Assembly (NCBI RefSeq): GCF_009193215.1
Contig: NZ_VYVA01000002.1
Coordinates: 423,587 to 487,586, forward strand
Direction of reading: 5' to 3'
Source of the DNA: Flavicella marina
GTDB lineage: Bacteria > Bacteroidota > Bacteroidia > Flavobacteriales > Flavobacteriaceae
DNA length: 64,000 bases
Every line of letters begins with the position of its first letter. Position 1 is the first letter of the stretch. The translations under genes were made by a program, and so were the position numbers. The notes below the pieces were generated by a model. That model saw nothing but the letters and a program-made list of their open reading frames with translations. It did not search any database and had not been told where the DNA came from. Below, one piece after another: positions 25,881-35,483 of this stretch.

Positions 25881-27355
25881 ACTACGCTAAAAGTGGTTCC
25901 TTCTTTTCCATCTTTCAATTGGATTCCTAACGCCAATAATTCATCTCTTATTTGATCTGACAACGCCCAATTTTTATTATCACGTGCTTCTTTTCTTAAC
26001 TGAATAAGCAATTCAATTGTTCCGTTTAATTTTTCAGAATTATCCTCTGAAGCCTCATCAATCAAACCTAATACATCAAAAACAAAAGCTTTTAAGGTGT
26101 CTGACAATTTTATTAAATCATCACTAGAAATCGTCTCTTTACCATCATTTAGTAAATGTACATACTTTACACCTTCAAATAGATTTGCTATCAAAATAGG
26201 GCTATTAAAATCATCATTCATAGCCGCATAACAAGCGTCAATCCATGTATTTAGTTCGAAACTTGTAGTTGCACTAGATTTGATACTATCAAGAGCACCA
26301 ATACCCTGCATTAACTTATTATACCCTTTTTCTGAAGCTTCAATCGCTGCACTAGAAAAATCTAAAATACTTCTATAATGTGCTTGCAACATAAAAAAAC
26401 GTGTTACACTTGGACTAAAAGGCTTGCTCAGTATCGTATTGTCTCCTGAAAAAATTTCTCCAGGCAAAATGTTATTTCCAGTAGACTTAGCCATTTTCTG
26501 ACCGTTTAGTGTCAACATATTCGCATGCATCCAATAATTCACTGGAGCTTGATTATTTGAACATTTAGCCTGTGCTATTTCGCATTCATGATGTGGGAAT
26601 TTTAAATCCATTCCTCCTCCATGAATATCAAAAGTTTCTCCTAAATATTTTGTACTCATCGCTGTACATTCAAGATGCCATCCAGGAAAACCATCACTCC
26701 AAGGAGAAGGCCAACGCATGATATGTTCTGGACTCGCTTTTTTCCACAAAGCAAAATCTTGAGGATTCTTTTTCTCGGATTGTCCGTCTAAAGTTCTTGT
26801 ATTATGAATAGAGTCTTCAATATTTCTACCTGAAAGAATACCATATTTTTCGGTTTCATTGTATTTTAGAACGTCAAAATAAACAGATCCCTTTACTTCG
26901 TACGCAATTCCTTTAGCAATAATCTGTTTGATAATTTCTATTTGTTCAACAATATGTCCAGTTGCTGTCGGTTCAATACTTGGAGGTAAATTATTGAATT
27001 GTTGCAAAATATTATGAAAATCTACCGTATATCGCTGCACTACCTCCATGGGTTCAATCTGCTCGATTCTAGCTTTCTTAGCAATTCGATCTTCACCTAC
27101 ATCAGCATCATTTTCTAAATGCCCTGCATCGGTAATATTTCTAACATAACGAACTTTGTAACCTAAATGTTTTAAATAGCGAAAAACTAAATCAAAAGAC
27201 ATAAATGTTCTTACGTTCCCCAAATGTACATTACTATAGACCGTAGGTCCACAAACATACATACCAACAGCACCTTCATTTATCGGGTTAAAAACTTCTT
27301 TTTCTTTGCTTAGTGAATTGTAAATCCTAAGCGCGTTATTCTTATATAAACTCAT
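25877..27355 (-). CDS. cysS: Cysteinyl-tRNA synthetase
   Basis: A 492-residue class I synthetase. [14 protein letters not shown] contains the HIGH-type motif, the zinc ligands are CGPTV, the Cys of HLECTAMS and the HHECE segment, and KMAKSTGN is the KMSKS loop. The C-terminal DALR domain includes [21 protein letters not shown]. It charges tRNA-Cys in the cytoplasm. It is the first gene of the cysS-yidD-lgt operon with four- and one-base overlaps. Confidence 0.97.
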   Translation of the reverse strand: MSLYKNNALRIYNSLSKEKEVFNPINEGAVGMYVCGPTVYSNVHLGNVRTFMSFDLVFRYLKHLGYKVRYVRNITDAGHLENDADVGEDRIAKKARIEQIEPMEVVQRYTVDFHNILQQFNNLPPSIEPTATGHIVEQIEIIKQIIAKGIAYEVKGSVYFDVLKYNETEKYGILSGRNIEDSIHNTRTLDGQSEKKNPQDFALWKKASPEHIMRWPSPWSDGFPGWHLECTAMSTKYLGETFDIHGGGMDLKFPHHECEIAQAKCSNNQAPVNYWMHANMLTLNGQKMAKSTGNNILPGEIFSGDNTILSKPFSPSVTRFFMLQAHYRSILDFSSAAIEASEKGYNKLMQGIGALDSIKSSATTSFELNTWIDACYAAMNDDFNSPILIANLFEGVKYVHLLNDGKETISSDDLIKLSDTLKAFVFDVLGLIDEASEDNSEKLNGTIELLIQLRKEARDNKNWALSDQIRDELLALGIQLKDGKEGTTFSVV

Positions 27356-27447
27356 CTTTTATGAATAGATCTTAAAGCGGTAAAGATATAAACTATTTTG
27401 TGCATTAGAAAAGTAATTACTTATAGTTTTAAGCAATTATAAGACAC

Positions 27448-27482
27448 AAAAAAAGCGCCTATCTATTCACAGATAATCGCTT
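27448..27482 (-). terminator. Probable terminator after the Lrp-family gene
   Basis: On the minus strand AAGCG...TATCT pairs with AGATA...CGCTT with a small internal bulge and is followed by a seven-T run. It is weaker than the other terminators of the window. Confidence 0.65.
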
Positions 27483-27505
27483 GTAAATTTTTGAAAATCT
27501 ATTTT

Positions 27506-27985
27506 TTAATAATCTCTAAAAATAGCATGCATCATACGTTTTTTATCATTGATACTTTCTTCTAAAGAAATCATTGTTTCTGTTCTATTTACACCTGGAA
27601 TATCATCTATTTGGAAAATGATATTTTTAGCATCTTCAGTATCTCTTGCTCTTATTTTACAGAAGATATTAAATTTACCCGCAGTAACATAAGCCACTGT
27701 AACATTTGAAATTTTTCTCAAATCTTCTATCACTTCTTTGGTCATTGAAGTTCTTTCCAGGTAAATCCCAATATGAGCTATGAATGCATACCCCATTTTT
27801 TCATAATTCAAAGTAAGAGTAGATCCTTTAATAATCCCTTCTTCTTCCATCTTTTTCACACGTACGTGAATTGTACCTGCAGAAACCAATAACTTTTTAG
27901 CGATATCTGTAAAAGGTGTTCTTGCATTTTCAATTAACATATCAAGAATCTGGTGATCTACTTCGTCTAAATTATATTTCTTCAT
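27506..27985 (-). CDS. Lrp/AsnC family transcriptional regulator
   Basis: A 159-residue protein with an N-terminal winged helix (LDMLIENARTPFTDIAKKLLVSAGTIHVRVKKME in part) and a C-terminal RAM/AsnC ligand domain (AYVTAGKFNIFCKIRARDTEDAKNII in part, then IPGVNRTETMISLEE). Regulators of this family sense amino acids. It is monocistronic. The upstream region at 28017-28040 has the -7 element TATTTTTG followed by an AT-rich near-palindrome (AATAAAATATTTTTATT), a plausible autoregulatory site. Confidence 0.92.
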   Translation of the reverse strand: MKKYNLDEVDHQILDMLIENARTPFTDIAKKLLVSAGTIHVRVKKMEEEGIIKGSTLTLNYEKMGYAFIAHIGIYLERTSMTKEVIEDLRKISNVTVAYVTAGKFNIFCKIRARDTEDAKNIIFQIDDIPGVNRTETMISLEESINDKKRMMHAIFRDY

Positions 27986-28016
27986 GACTTAAATTTTGTA
28001 ATAAATGGCTATTCGG

Positions 28017-28024
28017 CAAAAATA
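28017..28024 (-). promoter_or_regulatory. -7 promoter element of the Lrp-family gene
   Basis: On the minus strand it reads TATTTTTG, an exact consensus match 32 bases before the ATG. An adjacent near-palindromic AT-rich sequence (28021-28040) may bind the Lrp-type protein. Confidence 0.45.
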
Positions 28025-28077
28025 ATAAAATATTTTTATTAAAAACACAATCTCGTTACGAAATCACTAATCGATTG

Positions 28078-29160
28078 CTATTTTTTCAGTTCTTTATTTT
28101 GCATGTCGTATTCTTTATGACCATAATACGCTTTTAAATCTCCTCGAGCAGCTTCTTCCTCTACAAAAACAAGAGAATTGTCTTTCACTACATAGTCATA
28201 TTGAAATGCTACATCTGCAACTCCCCCTTTACTCTTTACATTTCTGTAAATAATATCATAACACTTTTTGTCATTATTAGGAATATCAAAATAAGGCTTG
28301 TAATCTTTTGAATAATCATCTTCGGTTGCGATATACAACAAACCTTGTAAAAGCGCATAAAAATTGAATTTTCGTACAGTATCACGCTCGTAATCATCGT
28401 AATAATGCCCTGCTTCTATCAAAATAGTATTGTGCCCCAACTTTTGGAAATTATCTCCTGTAGCTGTAGGATAAAACTCATCTGTATACCTACCAATATG
28501 ATCAGGGATTATCTGAGACACAAGAGAATTCATCGCCACAATAGCGCTCATGGTTTCAATTCTACCTTTTGTCAAATTTCGCTCTACATCTTCAGAAGGT
28601 GCTAAAAAAGAAATTGTCGCTGGGTTTTTCGTGCCTTCAACATTAAATATGGTTCTTTGATCATGTAAATTAAAACAAAAATGAGGATTGAAATCATCTA
28701 ATAAAGAACGTAACAAGATACTTTCTTTGGCTGTACGATCGACAGCATCTCGATTTAAATCTACCTCATTGCTATTTACTCTGGTAAACCTATGTGAACC
28801 ATCTGGATTCAACATCGGTACAAATAATAAAGTACAGTTGTTTAAGATTGAATTTTTTACATCATCTAATCCCTCTGATTCTATCAAAAATTTAAATAAA
28901 TCAAAAACTGCTTTTGTTCCGGTGCTTTCGTTCCCGTGCATTTGAGACCAAATCATCACTTTTTTGGCTCCGTTTCCTATTTTTAGTTTATATATTGAAA
29001 TTCCCTCTTCTGATACACCTGCGATCTCTTTTTCAAAATTTGCAGGAATTGATTTTAACAAAGGCTCTATATCTTCAAATACAATTCTCCTGCCTTTCAA
29101 TCTATTTTCAAAATTGGCAGCATACCAACTTTCAATTTTATCTATGTCAATTATTTTCAT
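28078..29160 (-). CDS. M14-family zinc carboxypeptidase-like peptidase
   Basis: A 360-residue protein with the zinc motif HGNE (H75, E78, in IWSQMHGNESTGT), a conserved NPDGSHRFTRVNSNEVDLNRD stretch (residues about 120-140) and the third ligand in CFNLHDQRT. A later Glu (ILIEAGHYYDD) fits the catalytic position of M14 enzymes. There is no signal peptide, so it is cytoplasmic. It may hydrolyse peptides or an amide/ester substrate. The ATG at 29160 is chosen over an in-frame upstream ATG (29181) because the -7 element and inverted repeat cover that region. Confidence 0.88.
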   Translation of the reverse strand: MKIIDIDKIESWYAANFENRLKGRRIVFEDIEPLLKSIPANFEKEIAGVSEEGISIYKLKIGNGAKKVMIWSQMHGNESTGTKAVFDLFKFLIESEGLDDVKNSILNNCTLLFVPMLNPDGSHRFTRVNSNEVDLNRDAVDRTAKESILLRSLLDDFNPHFCFNLHDQRTIFNVEGTKNPATISFLAPSEDVERNLTKGRIETMSAIVAMNSLVSQIIPDHIGRYTDEFYPTATGDNFQKLGHNTILIEAGHYYDDYERDTVRKFNFYALLQGLLYIATEDDYSKDYKPYFDIPNNDKKCYDIIYRNVKSKGGVADVAFQYDYVVKDNSLVFVEEEAARGDLKAYYGHKEYDMQNKELKK

Positions 29161-29198
29161 GTTACAAATGTAAATAAACACCTGTTTACATTTGTAAC
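29161..29198. promoter_or_regulatory. Perfect 14-bp inverted repeat covering the -7 element of the M14 gene
   Basis: GTTACAAATGTAAA (29161-29174) and TTTACATTTGTAAC (29185-29198) are exact reverse complements separated by ten bases. The left arm carries the minus-strand -7 element TACATTTG (29165-29172), and the M14 ATG begins four bases after the element's last base (TAACATG), implying a leaderless mRNA. The right arm presents the same element to the plus strand. It looks like an operator for a dimeric regulator, possibly the XRE protein encoded next door (inference). Confidence 0.6.
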
Positions 29199-29397
29199 AA
29201 ATTGAAATTTCGTTTTTGTTTACAACTGTATACAGATTGCATCTTGAGTAATTTCAGATATTAGCACTTCTCAGCATTTGCTATAACCCAAAAACAAACG
29301 TGTGACTTTAGAACTTTCATTGCTTTGTGAATCAGCAACATACAGCTATCAATTAAAGTAGTGGTTGATATTAAAAACTAAATATACCACTGAAAGA

Positions 29398-29428
29398 TTG
29401 GAGAAGTCATGGTGGTTTTATACATTTG
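29398..29428 (+). promoter_or_regulatory. Promoter of the XRE-family regulator gene
   Basis: TTG at 29398-29400 and TACATTTG at 29421-29428, spaced 20 bases, lie 20 bases before the ATG at 29449. The -7 element lies inside the longer open frame, fixing the downstream start. Confidence 0.6.
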
Positions 29429-29448
29429 TAAACAACAATAAATTTACA

Positions 29449-29895
29449 ATGCTAAACATTTCAAGTTTCTCCAATAGACTAAAAAAAGTAATGGATTATT
29501 ACAATATTTCTGCCTCTTCCTTCGCAGAAACTATAGATGTACCTCGATCTAGCATCTCGCATATCTTATCTGGAAGAAACAAACCAAGCTTAGATTTTGT
29601 ATTAAAAACTACTGAAACATATTCTGAAGTAGACCTCTATTGGTTATTAAAAGGTATTGGTACTTTTCCAAAATCTAACACTCCCCTACACACAAAACCA
29701 ATTGCATCCGAGAAAAACGAAAAAGAAAATCTTAAACTCGATTTCAATCCGCAAATAAAAACTAACGAAACCCAACCAACGGATAGAATAGAGAAATCTG
29801 TCAATCACGGGAATATTGAAAAAAAAGAAATTGAAAGAATTGTAATATTTTACAAAGATGGGTCGTACAACGAATACAGCAACCTATCGAACTAA
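29449..29895 (+). CDS. XRE-family helix-turn-helix regulator
   Basis: A 148-residue protein with an N-terminal HTH_3/Cro-CI domain (about 5-65: FSNRLKKVMDYYNISASSFA, then VPRSSISHILSGRNKPSLDF, then YWLLKGIG). The rest is a polar, Lys/Glu-rich, probably disordered tail ending in a short strand-like segment (ERIVIFYKDGSYNEY). This architecture is common in Flavobacteriaceae, with unknown targets. The longer frame from 29365 is rejected because of the promoter at 29398-29428. Confidence 0.85.
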   Translation: MLNISSFSNRLKKVMDYYNISASSFAETIDVPRSSISHILSGRNKPSLDFVLKTTETYSEVDLYWLLKGIGTFPKSNTPLHTKPIASEKNEKENLKLDFNPQIKTNETQPTDRIEKSVNHGNIEKKEIERIVIFYKDGSYNEYSNLSN

Positions 29896-29988
29896 TCAAA
29901 CGAGCTTAATTCTATTCAACCACCTACAAAAAGAACACAACAAAAAAAGAAAAGACAGAGAACTAGATAATGAATTTTCTATCAGTAA

Positions 29989-32451
29989 TTACTGAATCAA
30001 CTCTTCTAGCGCTTCATTTATAATATAAACAATCTCTCTTTTATTTGAATTGCGTTTTGCATCTTGTGCAGAAACCATACTTCTTAATAATTTTATTGCC
30101 TCCTTATCAAAATTATACTGCTTGTATTGTTTCCCTTTTGCAACTATATCATCAGTTATATTCTTGATTGCTTTGATGTTATTTGAGCTTGAAACCCACT
30201 GAAAACCACCTTTAAACAAATCTTTTGTTTCTTGCTCCTTTGCTAAGTACATACCCTGTACGATATAACTAGAAACAAACTCAATTTCATCTTCATCCTT
30301 TGCTTTTACATACATTTTTGCCAAAGGATATGCTATAGTCTTCTTAACACTATTTGGTAATTTCTTTGCTCTAGAAATAGCAGCTTGCTCATCTAAATAA
30401 TACAACGCCTCTAAAGCCGCACCTTTTACTTGATTTGAAGGACTGTTAAAAGATTGCTCAAACAAACGTTGATAATCGAAATACACTAGCTTACCAAGCG
30501 TTTTAATAGCCTTAGCTTTCACTGTGTTATTTTCTGCATTCTTTGCAATGCTTTCTATTTTTTTAATCACCTTGCTTTTTGCGTATTTCCCACTCAAATC
30601 AATCTTATCAAGCGCCATAGCGCTCACTTGATAATTTTTATCATAAAACGCATCCACAATCATTTCAAAAATCTTTTTATCAGATTGATGTTTTGACAAC
30701 TCCTCTAAAGCCTTCAATCGATCAGCAAAATGAGGGGCGTTTTCTAATTGAAACTTATAATCTCTTAACGTGTAATTTACAGTGATATCTGCCAACAAAA
30801 CATGATTTGCATCCACATGAATCCAATCTGGCTGTTTCTCATAGGTAAACGTAAATGACTTTTCTGAGTCATCTACAAAAAACTCAAGCCTCTTTTTCTT
30901 TCCTTTTTCATAAATATCAATCACCACAGGAAAATAAAAATTAGAAGACCTTTGTCTCAGTGTTACTGTTACTGTTTTTTCTAGTACGTTGTAATCATTG
31001 TTTACATAAATCACAGGATGTCCGCCTCCATAATACCACTGATCGAAAAACCAGTTTAAATCTTTTCCGGAAACACGTTCGAAAGCCATTCTAAGCTGAG
31101 GAACTTCTGCAGTTCCGTACATATTTTCCGTCAAATACAAATGAATACCATCATAAAAAGCTTTCTCTCCAAGATAATTTTTCAGCATATGCAGTACGGC
31201 ACCACCTTTATTGTAACTCACTAAATCAAATACATCTTCTTTATTTTCATAATCAAAACGCACTAATTTTTTCATTTCATTGCCACCTTGCATGTATGCT
31301 TCAACGGATTGAATTCTATGCTCTTCAGCTCTTTCATACCCATACTCGTGCAGCAACCACAAATACTCACTGTAATTCGCAAAAGACTCGTTTAAACTGA
31401 TATTACTCCAATTTTCTGTAGTAACTAAATCCCCAAACCAATGATGAAACAATTCATGTGCGATAACGGGCTCCCATTTGTTTCCATCAATTAAATCTCC
31501 TTTGTCTTGATACGCCATATCTGCATGAGATACGGCTGTTGTATTCTCCATAGCACCACTCACAAACTGACGCAACACCATTTGACTGTATTTATCCCAC
31601 ACAAAATCAATCCCAGTTATCTCTGAAAAGAAGTCCATCATTTTTGGTGTTTTTCCAAAAACAGTTTTCGCTATATCTTCATATTCTTTTTCGACATAGT
31701 AATTCACTTCTTTGCCTCTCCATTCATCTTTTACCAAAGCAAATTCACCTATCCCCATAAAAAACAAATAAGGCGCATGTTTCTGATTCATAACCCAATA
31801 ATCGGTACGATCACCATTTTCATGACTTGTTTGTTTTTGAAGCTCACCATTTGAAAGTGTCAAATATTTTTCTGGAACTCGAATCGCTAATTCTTGGGTT
31901 GTTTTTTGACCTGGACTATCGATGGTAGGAAACCAACAACTACTAGATTCGGTTTCGCCTTGTGTCCATATCTGTGTCGGCATAGCATCATTCAACCCTT
32001 TAGGATCAATAAAATACAATCCTCGAGCACTTGTAATTGCTTTACTACCTGTTTGTTTTACTTTTGATGGATCTGCCGTATATTCAATAAAAATATTCAA
32101 CGTATCTGCTTTGGAGAAATTTTTCCCTAATGAAATATCTATCTTCTCTCCATCGTACTGAAAATCCAAGGGTCTCCCCTCTAAGGTTACGGTTTTCAGC
32201 GTCATCCCTTTTGCATCTAACACTAAATTGTCGGTGTCGTAATAATAAGGATGCAACTGAAGCCATTCCTTACCAAACAACAATTCATTTGGTATATCAA
32301 AACTCACTTCCAACTTGGTATGCACCAACTCGAAATCTTTTTCATATTGACTTGCATTAATAAAACTTACTTTTTTATCAGGTGTTTGACCATACGAAAG
32401 AAAAAAACTTAAAAAAAGTACAGAAAAAACGAGGTGATTTAACTTCATCAA
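29989..32451 (-). CDS. M1-family metallo-aminopeptidase, exported
   Basis: An 820-residue protein with a signal peptide (MMKLNHLVFSVLFLSFFLSYGQ minus two residues), an N-terminal beta domain, and the thermolysin-like catalytic domain. This has the GAMEN motif (VSGAMENTTAVSH), the zinc motif HELFHHW and the third ligand in SLNESFANYSEY. The C-terminal third is helical with HEAT-like repeats. It trims N-terminal residues from peptides in the periplasm. A -7 element (TATTTTTG on the minus strand) is at 32466-32473. It is a single-gene unit. Confidence 0.95.
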   Translation of the reverse strand: MMKLNHLVFSVLFLSFFLSYGQTPDKKVSFINASQYEKDFELVHTKLEVSFDIPNELLFGKEWLQLHPYYYDTDNLVLDAKGMTLKTVTLEGRPLDFQYDGEKIDISLGKNFSKADTLNIFIEYTADPSKVKQTGSKAITSARGLYFIDPKGLNDAMPTQIWTQGETESSSCWFPTIDSPGQKTTQELAIRVPEKYLTLSNGELQKQTSHENGDRTDYWVMNQKHAPYLFFMGIGEFALVKDEWRGKEVNYYVEKEYEDIAKTVFGKTPKMMDFFSEITGIDFVWDKYSQMVLRQFVSGAMENTTAVSHADMAYQDKGDLIDGNKWEPVIAHELFHHWFGDLVTTENWSNISLNESFANYSEYLWLLHEYGYERAEEHRIQSVEAYMQGGNEMKKLVRFDYENKEDVFDLVSYNKGGAVLHMLKNYLGEKAFYDGIHLYLTENMYGTAEVPQLRMAFERVSGKDLNWFFDQWYYGGGHPVIYVNNDYNVLEKTVTVTLRQRSSNFYFPVVIDIYEKGKKKRLEFFVDDSEKSFTFTYEKQPDWIHVDANHVLLADITVNYTLRDYKFQLENAPHFADRLKALEELSKHQSDKKIFEMIVDAFYDKNYQVSAMALDKIDLSGKYAKSKVIKKIESIAKNAENNTVKAKAIKTLGKLVYFDYQRLFEQSFNSPSNQVKGAALEALYYLDEQAAISRAKKLPNSVKKTIAYPLAKMYVKAKDEDEIEFVSSYIVQGMYLAKEQETKDLFKGGFQWVSSSNNIKAIKNITDDIVAKGKQYKQYNFDKEAIKLLRSMVSAQDAKRNSNKREIVYIINEALEELIQ

Positions 32452-32465
32452 AATAATCTTTGAAG

Positions 32466-32473
32466 CAAAAATA
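32466..32473 (-). promoter_or_regulatory. -7 promoter element of the M1 aminopeptidase gene
   Basis: On the minus strand it reads TATTTTTG, an exact TAnnTTTG match 14 bases before the start codon, implying a short leader. Confidence 0.45.
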
Positions 32474-32532
32474 ATGATAGTTCTTTACGACACCTATAAT
32501 AATCTGTTAAAAGCCAAACATTTCAACAACTG

Positions 32533-33444
32533 CTACTTGTCGTATTTTATATGATTCATTTGATTATTATATACAGTTTCTGCATAATCATAACCTTCTT
32601 TCCACCAAGAAGCCATTTTCTTTTTATCAAAAATCAAAGAATTTACCGTTAAAACAGTCGGCGTGTAATACAAATTAAGTTTTACATCGTTATGACGAGC
32701 TGCCAATTTACCGATGGTAACATTATGTTTCTCGACATTGGTCAACATAAATTCGAACAATGAGGAAATCAATGAAAATGGATTTTTAATAGGAAGATTC
32801 ATATAATACTTCACTTCTGTATCGAGAATAATCACATCAATTTCTTTGGCTCCTTTATTGATTGCTTCACGTATAGGCACCAGACTACCAAACCCCCCAT
32901 CTGCATATTGACAATTGTTTTTTTCAAACAAACTCATAAAAGGTACATAATTGCAAGAAGCCCAGATCCAATCGCAGAAATCTTCGTAAGGATAATCGTA
33001 AATAGACTTGTACTCGATACTACTCTCTGTAAGGTTTGAAACCGTAACAACTACTTCTTTATTGTATTCACGTAACTCATTGTAATATGATTCTGTAAAA
33101 TTTTTACGAATCAATTTTCTTAAATTATTACTCTCACCAAAAGTTTTTTTACGTCTTATTAAATTCCACAACACGTGCATATGATTGATGGTAATTACTT
33201 TTTCTCCATGAACGCGTTTGATATAAAAAGGATTGTTATCAAATATACTTCTGTTATTGACACTCGTATACAATTCTTTTAATTCAGCAGTTTTACCTAA
33301 TGCCAAATGAGAAATCAACAAACTACCTGTAGAAGTACCAATAAACAAATCATAAGATTTCATTTGTTTTTTAATCAAATACTCAGCTACACCACCAGCA
33401 AAAGCACCTTTACTCCCACCACCTGATATCACTAATGCTTTCAT
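32533..33444 (-). CDS. Patatin-like phospholipase
   Basis: A 303-residue protein from the ATG at 33444, where the family N-terminus begins (MKALVISGGGSKGAFAGG). The glycine-rich oxyanion loop GGGSKG is at residues 8-13, the nucleophile elbow is GTSTGS, and the catalytic Asp lies in DGGFGS. Together they form the Ser-Asp dyad of patatins. The frame open to 33585 adds 47 residues before the conserved start and is rejected. It is a cytoplasmic or membrane-associated lipid acyl hydrolase. It is divergent from the lipoprotein gene at 33524. Confidence 0.92.
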   Translation of the reverse strand: MKALVISGGGSKGAFAGGVAEYLIKKQMKSYDLFIGTSTGSLLISHLALGKTAELKELYTSVNNRSIFDNNPFYIKRVHGEKVITINHMHVLWNLIRRKKTFGESNNLRKLIRKNFTESYYNELREYNKEVVVTVSNLTESSIEYKSIYDYPYEDFCDWIWASCNYVPFMSLFEKNNCQYADGGFGSLVPIREAINKGAKEIDVIILDTEVKYYMNLPIKNPFSLISSLFEFMLTNVEKHNVTIGKLAARHNDVKLNLYYTPTVLTVNSLIFDKKKMASWWKEGYDYAETVYNNQMNHIKYDK

Positions 33445-33523
33445 AGAATTTAATTTGATTTTTGTAGTTTTGATAAATGTAATTAATTTTTGATTTGAAA
33501 CATCAAACAAGTCCAATAATTTA

Positions 33524-34105
33524 ATGAAAAAGTTCTTGAACAAAATCCATTTGGCTGTCGCATTAACAACCTGTGTTCTACTCATAAATTGCTCAGAACC
33601 AAATATTCAATCAGTTTTAGATCTGAACTGCTCAGAACAAGCCTTTGAAAATCTTAACACCTCAAAAGAACCGAGAGGGTATTTTGAAGTTCCAATACCA
33701 AACCACTTTAAAAAAGAGTTTTTCGTCAATGAGTTCGAATCCCGTTTATATTTCGCTGACACCACTAAACAACTAAGCGATGCATACATCATGGATTTTG
33801 GATTTTATTCTGCAACTCCAACAGAATTGAATCAACCATTTATTGAGAAAAAAATATTAGAATACAAAAACAACACAGATGTTCGTCTTGAAGTTTCTGA
33901 AAAAATCGTATTCCAAGGCAAAACCGGACATGTATTATTTAGTAAAAAAAACGACGACTTTCTTCCGATCAATTCTATTGAAATCTACATCCCAAACACA
34001 AGCAACACTTACTACTATATCAAATCTGATTTTTACGGTAATGATAATTTAGAAAGTAGAATTTGCCAAGCTTTATCACTTTTAGAATTATCTAAGTTAC
34101 CATAA
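33524..34105 (+). CDS. Putative lipoprotein of unknown function
   Basis: A 193-residue protein with a lipoprotein signal peptide (AVALTTCVLLINC, lipobox Cys near residue 23). The mature part is mixed alpha/beta with no motif I recognise. It contains KEPRGYFEVPIPNHFKKEFF and later FQGKTGHVLFSKKN, a pattern seen in small periplasmic domains. It is 39 bases upstream of a multi-pass membrane protein gene on the same strand, so they may be co-transcribed, though a TATCTTTA sequence between them could be a second promoter. Confidence 0.7.
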   Translation: MKKFLNKIHLAVALTTCVLLINCSEPNIQSVLDLNCSEQAFENLNTSKEPRGYFEVPIPNHFKKEFFVNEFESRLYFADTTKQLSDAYIMDFGFYSATPTELNQPFIEKKILEYKNNTDVRLEVSEKIVFQGKTGHVLFSKKNDDFLPINSIEIYIPNTSNTYYYIKSDFYGNDNLESRICQALSLLELSKLP

Positions 34106-34144
34106 AAGAATCCCTATCTTTAAAGAAGCCACAAACCATAAGAA

Positions 34145-35248
34145 ATGAACATATTAAACCTGACAGATTCACAAAAAATAAAATGGATTCAAAACCTAGC
34201 GATTTTAGGTTTACTCGTTATGGGGGTTTACGCACCTGAAGTTTGGCTGAATACGAAAGATTTTCCAGTGATTCCACTTTTTGAATCTATACCAATACCC
34301 GAAAGCCCAACAGATATTATTATTTGTGTTGTGTTTTTTGGACTATTAATATCTCAGTTATTTCTGCAAAATAAAAAAATAGGAATTTTAATTTCTGTCA
34401 TTTATCTATACCTATGCAGTATCGATCAAAACAGATTGCAGCCGTATTTTTATCAAAGTATCTTAACCATATTATTCATCAATATTTTCCCGAAACAAGG
34501 AAGAGAAAGAACCATTATTTTTGCAGTATCACTGCTATTCTTTGCTACTTATTTCTGGAGTGGCGTTCAGAAAATTAATGAAATATTTTACGTGCAATGG
34601 ATGGGTGCTTTATTAAAACACTTTTCTTTTGTCCCAAGAATATTATTACAATCATTTACTTATGCCGTACCTTTTATTGAAGCACTTTTAGGCATAGCTC
34701 TTTTTATCGATAAAACTAGAAAAATCGCTATTTTCGGGATTATTAGTATGCACAGTATCATAGTCGTTATGCTATTCTACCTAGGATACGGATACAATGT
34801 AGTACCATGGAACATTCAAAATATCTTAAGTGTTTTGATACTCTTTTGGACCTACCCAACAAAAAATGCAATAGATGTATTTTTTAAAAATTTCAATTAC
34901 AAAAAAAGCATTGTAGTACTGTTCACCATACTTCTACCTTTCAGTAATTTATTTGGCTATTGGGATCATCTATTATCCTTTAGCTTTTTCACTTCTAAAC
35001 TAGACTATTACTATATAGAAATTAACGACGAAGAACTTAAAAATAACTTGCCAAAAAACATTCAAAAATATTACAGATTGGTTGACGGTAAAACTGTTGT
35101 TTACGCGAATGAATGGGCAGGTGACATTAACAAGGTTTTGTTTTACCCTCAAAAAAGGTGTATTCTTTACCTTGAAAACTACATCCAAGCATATGCTGAA
35201 AATTCAAACAAAGAAAACCTAACAAACCTTGTTATCTACAACAAATAA
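34145..35248 (+). CDS. Multi-pass membrane protein, HTTM/DoxX-like (tentative)
   Basis: A 367-residue protein with about eight to nine hydrophobic segments between residues 15 and 275. A soluble C-terminal tail of about 90 residues follows. The segment LQPYFYQSILTILF and later YFWSGVQKINEIFYVQWM resembles the helix pairs of HTTM/DoxX-type membrane proteins of Bacteroidota. No catalytic residues can be named, so the assignment is tentative. It follows a lipoprotein gene by 39 bases and is convergent with the small basic protein gene, which starts its stop codon one base after this gene ends. Confidence 0.55.
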   Translation: MNILNLTDSQKIKWIQNLAILGLLVMGVYAPEVWLNTKDFPVIPLFESIPIPESPTDIIICVVFFGLLISQLFLQNKKIGILISVIYLYLCSIDQNRLQPYFYQSILTILFINIFPKQGRERTIIFAVSLLFFATYFWSGVQKINEIFYVQWMGALLKHFSFVPRILLQSFTYAVPFIEALLGIALFIDKTRKIAIFGIISMHSIIVVMLFYLGYGYNVVPWNIQNILSVLILFWTYPTKNAIDVFFKNFNYKKSIVVLFTILLPFSNLFGYWDHLLSFSFFTSKLDYYYIEINDEELKNNLPKNIQKYYRLVDGKTVVYANEWAGDINKVLFYPQKRCILYLENYIQAYAENSNKENLTNLVIYNK

Positions 35249-35407
35249 TTATTTGGTTTTTCTTTTCTTTGACTGATCTTCTACCCTGCTTATTTTTGAT
35301 TTAGAAATTCGAACACGTCCCGAATTTACCATTGCTTCTAGATTAATTGGCTTGGCTTTCGTTTGGTCTTTTCCTTTTTGTTGATCTATTATTTTTTTTA
35401 GAAACAT
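35249..35407 (-). CDS. Small basic protein, 52 residues, unknown
   Basis: A 52-codon frame from the ATG at 35407. The product is very Lys/Arg-rich (MFLKKIIDQQKGKDQTKAKP, then ISKSKISRVEDQSKKRKTK) and probably binds nucleic acid or ribosomes; no family was recognised. An exact -7 element (TATTTTTG on the minus strand, 35426-35433) lies 18 bases upstream, which supports it as a gene. The longer frame to 35524 crosses the promoters and is rejected. Its stop abuts the end of the convergent membrane-protein gene. Confidence 0.5.
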   Translation of the reverse strand: MFLKKIIDQQKGKDQTKAKPINLEAMVNSGRVRISKSKISRVEDQSKKRKTK

Positions 35408-35425
35408 ACAGTAATATATAAAATT

Positions 35426-35468
35426 CAAAAATACGGAAACTATAGACAATCTATAAATTGTATTTTTG
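35426..35468. promoter_or_regulatory. Divergent -7 elements for small basic protein and M28 peptidase
   Basis: CAAAAATA at 35426-35433 is TATTTTTG on the minus strand, and TATTTTTG at 35461-35468 serves the plus strand. The two elements face away from each other with 27 bases between, around GACAATCTATAAATTG, so the two promoters probably interfere or are co-regulated. Confidence 0.45.
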
Positions 35469-35483
35469 ATGAAAATTGTAATC

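Noticed and set aside
29365..29448. N-terminal extension of the XRE regulator
   Set aside because: It covers the promoter TTG-N20-TACATTTG; the family motif begins after 29449.
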